Shown: positions 1 through 5,501 of the stretch, piece by piece | How positions within the stretch are numbered: position 1 is the stretch's first letter | Layout of the letters: every line of letters begins with the position of its first letter | Source: Alphaproteobacteria bacterium | Lineage (GTDB): Bacteria; Pseudomonadota; Alphaproteobacteria; Rhizobiales; Xanthobacteraceae | Length of the DNA stretch: 6,090 nucleotides | Assembly: GCA_005883115.1 (NCBI GenBank) | Contig: VAZQ01000082.1 | Coordinates: 1-6,090 of the forward strand | Reading direction: 5' to 3' | Translations under genes and position numbers: made by a program | The notes under the pieces: model-generated | Told to the model about the DNA's origin: nothing | The model's input: the letters and a program-made list of their open reading frames with translations, nothing else | Database searches by the model: none

Positions 1-428
1 CGCACCACACTCGCGTCACGAGCGCACGGCGGAAAGCACCGCCTCGGCCTCGCTGGCCGGGCGTCCAAACATCTCGGGTGAGGAGAAAAGACGGCCGCAG
101 CCAGCGGAGTTCGCTAGCGGATAATCTCCCGGCAAATGCCGCTGATCGAGTTAAGGCCGTTCATCGCGGCGGAGCATGGGTAAGCGCGCGAAGCGCGTCA
201 AGGGCCTGCCGGACGCCAGCGCACTCAGGGCGCTTGCTTTTACCGCTCCGCAACGCCTTTGCCGTTGCCGCCCCCGCCCCAAGATTGCCTGGAACTGTGG
301 CTTTCATGTCCTAGGCAACGCGTAGGAAAGCCCGCTACATCCCTGCTAACGGCGGGAAAGGCGGTTTAGGCGCGCCTTAAGGCTTTTCCACGCATGGTTC
401 CCCGGAAACCGGGGAAGGGGGGTTGGGG
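1..428. other. Leader region without a supportable gene
   Basis: No convincing gene is visible in this stretch. Frame 2 of the + strand is open from the window edge to a TAA at 122-124 and could be the end of an incoming gene, but the about 40 residues are low-complexity and not recognisable. A 49-codon frame (ATG 176, TAG 323-325) has a purine run only one base from its start and no family resemblance. On the - strand a 45-codon frame ends with TGA at 16-18 but is closed upstream by a stop at 151-153. From about 330 the bases become rich in short palindromes: AGGCGCGCCT at 368-377 overlaps GCCTTAAGGC at 374-383, and a perfect hairpin lies at 398-416. The region most likely carries the control sequences of the small secreted gene that starts at 429. 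Confidence 0.5.
398..416 (+). promoter_or_regulatory. Perfect hairpin abutting the ribosome binding site of the small secreted gene
   Basis: TTCCCCGG (398-405) and CCGGGGAA (409-416) are exact reverse complements separated by the three bases AAA. The right arm runs into the purine stretch (about 411-422) that would serve as the Shine-Dalgarno sequence for the ATG at 429, so the folded RNA could hide the ribosome binding site. There is no T-tract after it, so it does not look like an intrinsic terminator. A protein-binding palindrome in DNA is the other reading. Confidence 0.5.
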
Positions 429-725
429 ATGCGGTACCTGTTCGCCGCAGTCGTGCTTGCGGCTGCCGTTTTCGGCAGCGCGGCGCAGGCTGAAAAGCGC
501 GTTTTCATCATTGCCAACAATTCCGACGGCTACGGCGTCGATCGCTGTCTGGCCACCGGGGCGAGCTGCGGGTTGCCCGTTGCCACCGCCTACTGCAAGG
601 CCCGCGAGTTCATGGAAGCCGCCTCGTTTCGCAAAGTCGACCGCGGGGAGATCGCCGCGACGGAACTCGCGACAACTGGCAGCTCGGCCCGCGACGAATT
701 CGTTGCCATCGAGTGCCTGCGCTGA
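429..725 (+). CDS. Small secreted four-cysteine protein of unknown function
   Basis: This 98-residue protein has a clear Sec signal peptide: a short basic start (MRY), a hydrophobic core at residues 4-18, and a probable cleavage after AQA at 19-21. The mature part is about 77 residues with four cysteines (40, 47, 56 and 96), enough for two disulfides, which fits a periplasmic protein. The segment RVFIIANN-DGYGVDRCL and the tail DEFVAIEC resemble small uncharacterised proteins I recall from Bradyrhizobium-like bacteria; no function is known to me. The ATG at 429 is preceded by a purine-rich run (about 413-422) at a suitable distance. A TTG two codons earlier (423) is possible but adds nothing. 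The gene stands alone: the next gene begins almost 190 bases on. Its start lies just behind a perfect hairpin that may control translation. Confidence 0.8.
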   Translation: MRYLFAAVVLAAAVFGSAAQAEKRVFIIANNSDGYGVDRCLATGASCGLPVATAYCKAREFMEAASFRKVDRGEIAATELATTGSSARDEFVAIECLR

Positions 726-783
726 GGCGGCGCCGCACGGCCAGCGCAACGCCGCTCTTCCCAACTCGCAAGCAAATTTTCCC

Positions 784-789
784 TATACT
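784..789 (+). promoter_or_regulatory. Possible -10 element for the marR gene
   Basis: TATACT matches five of six bases of the sigma-70 -10 consensus and sits in the only locally AT-richer stretch (about 771-789) of the gap between the small secreted gene and marR. No good -35 box lies 16-18 bases upstream; the nearest, TTCCCA at 758-763, is about 20 bases away and weak. If used, it would give a 5' leader of roughly 115 bases before the ATG at 912. Confidence 0.3.
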
Positions 790-812
790 CGCGGGGCAGA
801 ACCTTCGGGCGG

Positions 813-847
813 GATCGCCGTCGCGCTGCGTTGCGCGGCTGACGATC
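813..847. promoter_or_regulatory. Interrupted palindrome upstream of marR, candidate operator or leader hairpin
   Basis: Outer arms GATCG (813-817) and CGATC (843-847) and inner arms CGCGC (822-826) and GCGCG (833-837) are each perfect complements around the six-base centre TGCGTT, with unpaired 4- and 5-base segments between them. It lies between the possible -10 element and the marR start, where an autoregulating MarR protein often binds. G+C-rich DNA produces such patterns by chance, so this is a weak call. Confidence 0.25.
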
Positions 848-911
848 TTCAGCCAATCTTCCATTCAGCGGCCAAGCCTTGAACGGACCTTCCACACCAG
901 CGCACGTGACG

Positions 912-1442
912 ATGAACTCCGGGCCACTCCGTGACAACGCGGCGCACGCCGCCTCGGCAGCTTCCGAGGCACCCCTGCTAAAACTTGAGGATTTCCTGCC
1001 CCATCGACTCAACGTTCTGTCCAGTCTGGTGTCGCAGGCGCTCACGCGCGTTTACGGCCGTTATGGTATTGGCATACCGGAGTGGCGGGTTCTTGTTACG
1101 CTCGGCGAGAACGGCGTCATGACAGGCAAGGCGGTCGGCGCCCACACCCACATGCACAAGACCAAGGTGTCGCGCGCCGTGGCCCACCTTGAGCAACGCA
1201 GATTTCTTAGCCGGCGCCCCAATCGCGCGGATCTGCGCGAATCATTTCTCTCGCTGACGCCGGCGGGCCGGGCGATCTATGAAGAGCTGGCGCCAAGCGC
1301 GCTGGCGTTCATGGACCGACTCGCCGAGGTGGTCGCGCCCGCCGATCGCGCAGCTTTCGACCGTGCGATGAAGCAGTTGACCGAAAGGTCGGCCGAGCTC
1401 GTCGCCGAGATCGAAAGCGGCAGGACGCCCAGCAAGGTCTGA
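912..1442 (+). CDS. MarR-family transcriptional regulator, probable controller of the adjacent maiA
   Basis: The 176-residue product is a winged helix-turn-helix regulator. Residues 33-50 form a first helix, IPEWRVLVTL (55-64) is the usual helix leading into the DNA-binding domain, HKTKVSRAVAHLEQRRFL (82-99) contains the recognition helix, and NRADLRESFLSLTPAG (104-119) is the wing with the D-x-R pattern followed by LTPAGR that marks MarR proteins. A C-terminal helical part (120-170) would complete the dimer interface. MarR proteins bind palindromes as dimers and usually release DNA when a small, often aromatic, ligand binds. The gene ends 44 bases before maiA on the same strand, so ring-cleavage catabolism is a sensible guess for its target. 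I chose the ATG at 912; GTG 906 and TTG 879 are in-frame alternatives, none with a strong ribosome binding site. The ligand is unknown. Confidence 0.88.
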   Translation: MNSGPLRDNAAHAASAASEAPLLKLEDFLPHRLNVLSSLVSQALTRVYGRYGIGIPEWRVLVTLGENGVMTGKAVGAHTHMHKTKVSRAVAHLEQRRFLSRRPNRADLRESFLSLTPAGRAIYEELAPSALAFMDRLAEVVAPADRAAFDRAMKQLTERSAELVAEIESGRTPSKV

Positions 1443-1475
1443 CCGGTCGCGCCCCACCGCCCCGCATCGCTCTAC

Positions 1476-1482
1476 GAGGAGG
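1476..1482 (+). promoter_or_regulatory. Strong Shine-Dalgarno site fixing the GTG start of maiA
   Basis: GAGGAGG is a near-perfect anti-16S match, four bases before GTG 1487. It decides in favour of the GTG start, from which the typical zeta-class glutathione transferase N-terminus (QLYTYFRSSAAYRVR) follows at once. Confidence 0.8.
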
Positions 1483-1486
1483 AAAC

Positions 1487-2122
1487 GTGCAGCTTTATAC
1501 CTATTTTCGTTCGTCCGCCGCTTATCGGGTGCGCATCGCGCTCAACCTCAAGGGCTTGACCGCGCAGATGGCGCCAATCCATCTGCAGAAGGAAGGCGGC
1601 CTCAACAAAAAGCCCGAATACCGAGCGGTCAACCCGCAGATGCGAGTGCCGGCGCTGCGGCTCGATTCCGGCGAGGTACTCACGCAGTCGCTGGCGATCA
1701 TCGAATATCTCGACGAAGTCCACCCTGAGCCGCCGTTCTTGCCGCGCGATGCGGTCGGCAGGGCGAAAGTGCGGGCGCTGGCGCAGCTGATCGCCTGCGA
1801 CATCCACCCGCTCAACAACGTGTCTGCGCTGCGCTATCTCAAGAACGAGCTCGGGCACGACCAAGCGACCATCGATCGTTGGTATCATCACTGGATCCGC
1901 GAGGGCTTCGAGGCATTGGAGCCTATGGTTCGTCCGGGCCCCTATGCGTTTGGCAGCGCAGTGACGCTCGCCGATATTTGCCTGGTGCCGCAGGTCTACA
2001 ACGCACGGCGTCTGAAAGTGCCGCTGGATCAATTTTCCAAGCTCGTCGCTATCGATGCGGCCTGCTTGAGGCTTGCGGCCTTCGAACGGGCGCGGCCGGA
2101 GAACCAGCCCGACGCGGAGTGA
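1487..2122 (+). CDS. maiA: Maleylacetoacetate / maleylpyruvate isomerase (zeta-class glutathione transferase)
   Basis: This 211-residue cytosolic enzyme would perform the glutathione-dependent cis-trans isomerisation of maleylacetoacetate to fumarylacetoacetate (homogentisate route of tyrosine/phenylalanine breakdown) or of maleylpyruvate to fumarylpyruvate (gentisate route). Length is normal for the family. The N-terminal thioredoxin-like domain shows the active-site loop FRSSAAYRVRIAL (7-19), the glutathione-binding cis-proline segment NPQMRVPAL (49-57), and QSLAIIEYLDE (67-77). The all-helical C-terminal domain carries the family segment IACDIHPLNN (102-111) and, near the end, the structural motif TLADICLVPQVYNARR. 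The classic SSC of zeta enzymes is SSA here, as in many bacterial members. It follows marR by 44 bases and was probably made on the same transcript. No fumarylacetoacetate hydrolase or ring dioxygenase lies in the window, so which pathway it serves cannot be told. Confidence 0.93.
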   Translation: MQLYTYFRSSAAYRVRIALNLKGLTAQMAPIHLQKEGGLNKKPEYRAVNPQMRVPALRLDSGEVLTQSLAIIEYLDEVHPEPPFLPRDAVGRAKVRALAQLIACDIHPLNNVSALRYLKNELGHDQATIDRWYHHWIREGFEALEPMVRPGPYAFGSAVTLADICLVPQVYNARRLKVPLDQFSKLVAIDAACLRLAAFERARPENQPDAE

Positions 2123-2173
2123 TGCGCGTCGCTCAGATCCGCGCGCGATAGACTTTCCAGCGACGGCTCACGC

Positions 2174-3070
2174 GTGACCTCCAACCACATCATTCGCGTC
2201 GTCCTGTGGATGACCGGCGCATTGCTCTCGTTCTCGGCGATGGCGGTGTCCATACGGGAATTGGCCGCAACGCTGAGCGTCATGGAAATCCTGGCGCTTC
2301 GCTCCGGTTTTGGCTTGGTAATCATGGCCGGGTTGACGGCCGCACGCGCCGACCTGCGCTCGACGCTCTTCACGCGGCAGTTTCCGCTGCACGTTTTTCG
2401 CAACCTTGTTCACCTGGGGTCACAATACGTATGGGCGACGAGCCTGTTGCTGTTGCCGCTCACCACAGTTTTCGCGCTGGAATTCACCGCCCCGGCATGG
2501 GCGCTGCTGCTCGCAATGCCGGTGCTCGGGGAGCGCATGACCGCAAGCCGCATCGGCGCCGTCGTGCTCGGGCTCATGGGCGTAGTCGTCATCGTTCGGC
2601 CCGGCTTGGCGACCTTTCAGCCCGCGGCGCTGTTGGTCCTGTTGGCGGCGCTCGGCTTCGCCAACACGCTCATTCTTACGAAGAAGCTCACGCGCACGGA
2701 TACCACCTTCGCGATCATCTTCTGGATGAATCTTATTCAGCTGCCGCTCGCCTTGATCGGCTCGAACCCATTGTTCGTGACCAAGCTCGCGTTTGCCGAT
2801 CTTGCGCCGGCGCTAGCGGTCGGGATTTCCGGCTTGGCTTCGCACTATTGCCTCGCCAACGCGTTTCGGTGGGGTGATGCGAGTGTGGTGGTGCCGCTCG
2901 ACTTCCTGCGCATTCCGCTCATTGCAGTGATCGGCTGGTGGCTTTACGGCGAGCGACTCGACCCCTTGGTGTTCAGCGGCGCCGCGCTCATCGTGGCTGG
3001 TATCCTGTGGAATTTGCGCAGTGAGGCCGCCCGAGCGGTGCGGCCGATTGACTTCAAAACACGAGCCTGA
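2174..3070 (+). CDS. EamA-family (drug/metabolite transporter superfamily) inner-membrane permease
   Basis: The 298-residue product is almost entirely hydrophobic and fits the ten-helix, two-repeat DMT fold. Approximate membrane segments are 5-27, 36-58, 75-98, 99-116, 123-143, 146-166, 180-197, 208-227, 239-258 and 265-283. Each half ends with the EamA signature: LGERMTASRIGAVVLGLMGV in the first and YGERLDPLVFSGAALIVAGI in the second, with a proline-containing helix (EFTAPAW; VVPLDFLRIP) before each. Family members export or import small metabolites by secondary transport; the substrate cannot be read from sequence. It starts 51 bases after maiA on the same strand, with no clear terminator between, so co-transcription is possible. 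The start is uncertain: GTG 2174 keeps the whole first helix but has no good ribosome binding site; the first ATG is 2210, which would shorten that helix. Confidence 0.88.
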   Translation: MTSNHIIRVVLWMTGALLSFSAMAVSIRELAATLSVMEILALRSGFGLVIMAGLTAARADLRSTLFTRQFPLHVFRNLVHLGSQYVWATSLLLLPLTTVFALEFTAPAWALLLAMPVLGERMTASRIGAVVLGLMGVVVIVRPGLATFQPAALLVLLAALGFANTLILTKKLTRTDTTFAIIFWMNLIQLPLALIGSNPLFVTKLAFADLAPALAVGISGLASHYCLANAFRWGDASVVVPLDFLRIPLIAVIGWWLYGERLDPLVFSGAALIVAGILWNLRSEAARAVRPIDFKTRA

Positions 3071-3082
3071 CGACTGCCGGCT

Positions 3083-3120
3083 AGGGGCCCGGGAGGCTGG
3101 ATATGGACGCGGCGGCCCCT
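3083..3120 (+). terminator. Weak candidate terminator after the DMT permease gene
   Basis: AGGGGCC (3083-3089) and GGCCCCT (3114-3120) are perfect complements with a 24-base loop, 12 bases after the permease stop. The loop is long and the downstream bases (CTCTTCACACTTT) are only moderately T-rich, so this may not terminate efficiently. Confidence 0.25.
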
Positions 3121-3182
3121 CTTCACACTTTGGTCACCATTGCAGCGCTTCCATCCTGGGACCGGGCGTCGGGCCGGGCTCC

Positions 3183-4376
3183 ATGATTGGCACAACCATC
3201 GCCATAGCCTTGCGCGGACTAGGGGGCGCTTTGCCGGCCCTCGTTCTTTGCGCTGCGCCAGCCCTGGCGCAATTCAGCTTTCCATTCTCCGCCCCTACAC
3301 CTCCCAGCGCCGTCCCCTCGCCGGCTCCGAATACATCCTCTGCCGCCGGGATGGCGGGGCGCAACCAGGCCTGTCTGCGGCTCGAGAGCCAGCTCGCGGC
3401 GATCGATCGCGGCGCGGGCATCGACCCCGCCAGAGCGGAACAGATCAAGCGCTACGAAGAGACCGTGGCGAAGCAACAGGCTGAGCTCGACCGCCTCGGC
3501 CAACAGTCCCAGCGCCTCGGGTGCCAGGGCGGCGGCTTCTTCGCGCTCTTCAGCGGACAATCGCCGCAGTGCGGGCCGCTCAACAATCAGATGCAGCAGA
3601 TGCGGGCTAACCTCGACCGCTCGTTGAGCGACATCCAGCGGCTGCAGGGCAACAGCGGCGAGCGCGAGGCCCAGCGCCGCGGCATCCTGGTGGCGCTCGG
3701 CCAAAACGATTGCGGACCGCAATATCGACAATACGCCACCGCGGGTCCCGGCGGCTTTTTCGACAACCTGTTCGGCGGAGTCGCGCCTGCCCCCAACGCT
3801 CCGCTTGCGGGCACCTATCGGACGCTGTGCGTGCGAACCTGCGACGGCTACTACTTCCCGATCTCTTATTCCACCGTGCCCGCCAAATTTGCGGAGGACG
3901 AACAGCTTTGCCGTCGCCTCTGCCCCGCCGCCGAGGTGACCCTTTACAGCCATCGCAATCCCGGCGAGGACGTGGCGCGCGCGGTGTCGATCAGCGGCAG
4001 GCTCTACACGGAGCTGCCCGCGGCGTTCAGCTATCGCAAGCAGCTCAACCCGGCGTGCAATTGCCGTCTGCCCGGACAGTCCTGGGCCGAGGCGTTACGG
4101 CAAACAAGCGATCAGACCATCGAGCGCGGCGATATCGTCGTCACCGAGGAGCGGGCGAAGCAGTTGTCGCAACCGCGCTTCGATCCGCAGGGCAAGCCGG
4201 TCAATTCGAGCCAGACTTCCGCCCGAGCGAAAGGCGCAGATGGCGTAAACAACGCACCGCTGCCCCCTGCCGCTACCGAGCAGCAGCCGACTGCCCCGGC
4301 CGAGGAAAAAATCGGACAGGAACCGGGCAAGCGCAAAGTGCGGGCGGTTGGGCCGACTTTCTATCCAGTGCGCTGA
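3183..4376 (+). CDS. Secreted DUF2865-family protein with coiled-coil region
   Basis: The 397-residue product begins with a signal peptide (hydrophobic core about residues 5-28, likely cleavage after ALA before QFSFPF). A proline/alanine/serine-rich linker follows, then a helical, Gln/Arg/Leu-rich stretch (about 60-165) likely to form coiled coil. The conserved DUF2865 core runs from about 210 to 320, with YRTLCVRTCDGYYFPISYS, a pair of cysteines at 243 and 247, SHRNPGEDV, and CNC at 292-294. The core cysteines (216, 220, 243, 247, 292, 294) suggest disulfides in the periplasm. The tail is low-complexity and ends in PTFYPVR. The domain is known mainly from Rhizobiales and has no assigned function that I know. 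ATG 3183 was chosen because it opens directly on the signal peptide; earlier in-frame starts would overlap the permease gene. Bases 3660-3829 (residues 160-216) are duplicated exactly in the neighbouring gene. Confidence 0.85.
   Translation: MIGTTIAIALRGLGGALPALVLCAAPALAQFSFPFSAPTPPSAVPSPAPNTSSAAGMAGRNQACLRLESQLAAIDRGAGIDPARAEQIKRYEETVAKQQAELDRLGQQSQRLGCQGGGFFALFSGQSPQCGPLNNQMQQMRANLDRSLSDIQRLQGNSGEREAQRRGILVALGQNDCGPQYRQYATAGPGGFFDNLFGGVAPAPNAPLAGTYRTLCVRTCDGYYFPISYSTVPAKFAEDEQLCRRLCPAAEVTLYSHRNPGEDVARAVSISGRLYTELPAAFSYRKQLNPACNCRLPGQSWAEALRQTSDQTIERGDIVVTEERAKQLSQPRFDPQGKPVNSSQTSARAKGADGVNNAPLPPAATEQQPTAPAEEKIGQEPGKRKVRAVGPTFYPVR
3660..3829 (+). repeat. 170-bp perfect direct repeat, copy 1 (source copy, within the DUF2865 gene)
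   Basis: These bases are identical to 4722-4891. Here they are in frame and continuous with the DUF2865 protein (residues 160-216, from EREAQRRG to YRTL and two bases of the next Cys codon), running from the coiled-coil stretch into the start of the conserved core. This copy makes sense as protein on both sides, so it is the original and 4722-4891 is derived. No inverted ends, target-site duplication or transposase accompany it. Confidence 0.97.
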
Positions 4377-4378
4377 GG

Positions 4379-4414
4379 TCGCGCGTCGCCGAGGATTACT
4401 GGCGGCGCGATTTT
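4379..4414 (+). terminator. Intrinsic terminator between the convergent DUF2865 and Bug genes
   Basis: TCGCGC (4379-4384), then CGCC (4387-4390) after a two-base bulge, pairs with GGCGGCGCGA (4401-4410) around a ten-base loop, and TTTT (4411-4414) follows. It begins two bases after the DUF2865 stop codon. There is no matching A-run on its left side, so it should act mainly on + strand transcription. Confidence 0.6.
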
Positions 4415-4418
4415 CGAC

Positions 4419-5409
4419 CTACAGCTTCTTGATGTCGGCGCGGGCGATAATGTCGGCGAACATCGGGACTTCGCGCGCGACGCGCGCCATGTGCTCCTTG
4501 CCGGACTTGGCAGTCACCTCGAATCCCGATTGGGTGAGCCGCTCGCGGATCTCCGGCCGCCGCAAGATCTCGAGCACAACCTGCTCGAGCCGGGCAACTA
4601 TTTCCGGCGGCGTCTTCGCCGGCGCCATCAGCGCGGTGTAGGTCTCGAACACGAAGTCTGGGTACCCCGCTTCCAACATCGTCGGAATGTCGGGGAGGTC
4701 GTTCCAGCGCGTGCGACCGGTGAGCGCGAGGCCCAGCGCCGCGGCATCCTGGTGGCGCTCGGCCAAAACGATTGCGGACCGCAATATCGACAATACGCCA
4801 CCGCGGGTCCCGGCGGCTTTTTCGACAACCTGTTCGGCGGAGTCGCGCCTGCCCCCAACGCTCCGCTTGCGGGCACCTATCGGACGCTGTGAGCTGGGGC
4901 GTGGTGCCGATCGGCGGTGTCGAGACGTTGAACTTGTCGGGATTGGCTTTGGCAAGCGCGACGAACTCCTTCATCGTGGCGGCGCCCAGATCGGGCTTCA
5001 CCGCGAATACGTGCGGCGAGACGGCGAGCTCGCAAATCGCGGTAAAGTCGTTAAACGGATCGTACGGCAGCGTCTGGTAGAGGCCAGGATTGACCGCGTA
5101 GGCGCTAGTCGACAGCAGGATGGTGTAGCCGTCGGGCTCCGCGCGCGCGACCGATCCCATGCCGATATTGCCGCCCGCGCCGCCCTTGTTCTCGACGAAT
5201 GCGGTTGCGCCCATTGCCTCTTGCATGGTGGCGGCCATGATTCGGGCGATGATGTCCGACGGTCCTCCAGGGGTATTTGCCACCACGATCTTGATGGGAC
5301 GCTCCGGATAGGCCGCCTGCGCCGGTCGCGCGCGCACCAGTGCGCCGAAGGCCATCACGCTTGCCGCAGCGAAACGGCGCCGCGTCATCGCTCCCGCCAT
5401 GCGTGTCAT
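4419..5409 (-). pseudogene. Bug/TctC-family periplasmic solute-binding protein gene, disrupted by a 170-bp foreign segment and frameshifted
   Basis: Intact Bug proteins are periplasmic receptors of about 320-330 residues that feed tripartite tricarboxylate transporters with carboxylates and similar anions. Here the N-terminal 175 residues are good: a twin-arginine-like leader (MTRRRF then a hydrophobic stretch to ARPAQA), YPERPIKIVV, the ligand-loop NTPGGPSDIIARIMA, VENKGGAGGNIGMGSVARAEPDGYTILL, and so on to GTTPQLTA. The C-terminal 100 residues, from TGRTRWNDLPDIPTMLEAGYPDF to ADIIARADIKKL, are equally typical but lie in another frame. Between them is an exact copy of part of the DUF2865 gene, read antisense, instead of the family's conserved HVPYKG-GGQV-LPH-GKLRAL middle. 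Start to stop is 991 bases, one more than 330 codons. ATG 5409 has TGAGGA (5414-5419) four bases upstream. A product would lose the second-domain core and be inactive. Confidence 0.88.
4722..4891 (+). repeat. 170-bp perfect direct repeat, copy 2 (inserted copy, within the Bug gene)
   Basis: Identical base for base to 3660-3829 and in the same orientation, with copies 1062 bases apart, start to start. Agreement stops sharply at both ends: 4721 is T against C 3659, and 4892 is A against C 3830. The DUF2865 reading runs through it on the + strand and meets a TGA exactly at the right junction (4890-4892), while the host gene is read from the - strand. The lack of any mismatch means either a very recent event or an artefact. 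Confidence 0.97.
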
Positions 5410-5501
5410 TCGATCCTCATCTGTCAAATGAATGCTCTGACCGAGAATAGCATACCGCGCGCTGCGCGCTTCCCTCCCGCTCCATTTCGGTCGACGCCCA
5501 C

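Noticed and set aside
16..153. Minus-strand open frame ending in a protein-like tail (EMFGRPASEAEAVLSAVRS)
   Set aside because: It is closed by a stop at 151-153, has only an 18-codon ATG-started part, and shows no recognisable family. It could be a decayed C-terminus, but the evidence is too thin.
78..325. Two small + strand frames (GTG 78-314 and ATG 176-325)
   Set aside because: They overlap in different frames, are rich in Arg/Ala as expected of chance frames in G+C-rich DNA, and lack well-spaced ribosome binding sites.
3021..3182. Longer N-terminus for the DUF2865 protein
   Set aside because: It would overlap the permease gene and put about 54 residues before a good signal peptide, which must be N-terminal.
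4722..4891. Repeat as a mobile element or attachment site
   Set aside because: No terminal inverted repeats, no target-site duplication and no recombinase nearby; copy 1 is ordinary coding sequence of the DUF2865 gene.
4491..4892. Plus-strand 133-codon frame containing a DUF2865 fragment
   Set aside because: Its first part is antisense to the genuine Bug C-terminus and its second part is merely the duplicated segment, ending at the junction TGA. It is a by-product of the copy.
5422..5427. TTGACA on the minus strand as a -35 box for the Bug gene
   Set aside because: It lies only 12 bases before the start codon, too close for a promoter unless translation starts much further downstream.
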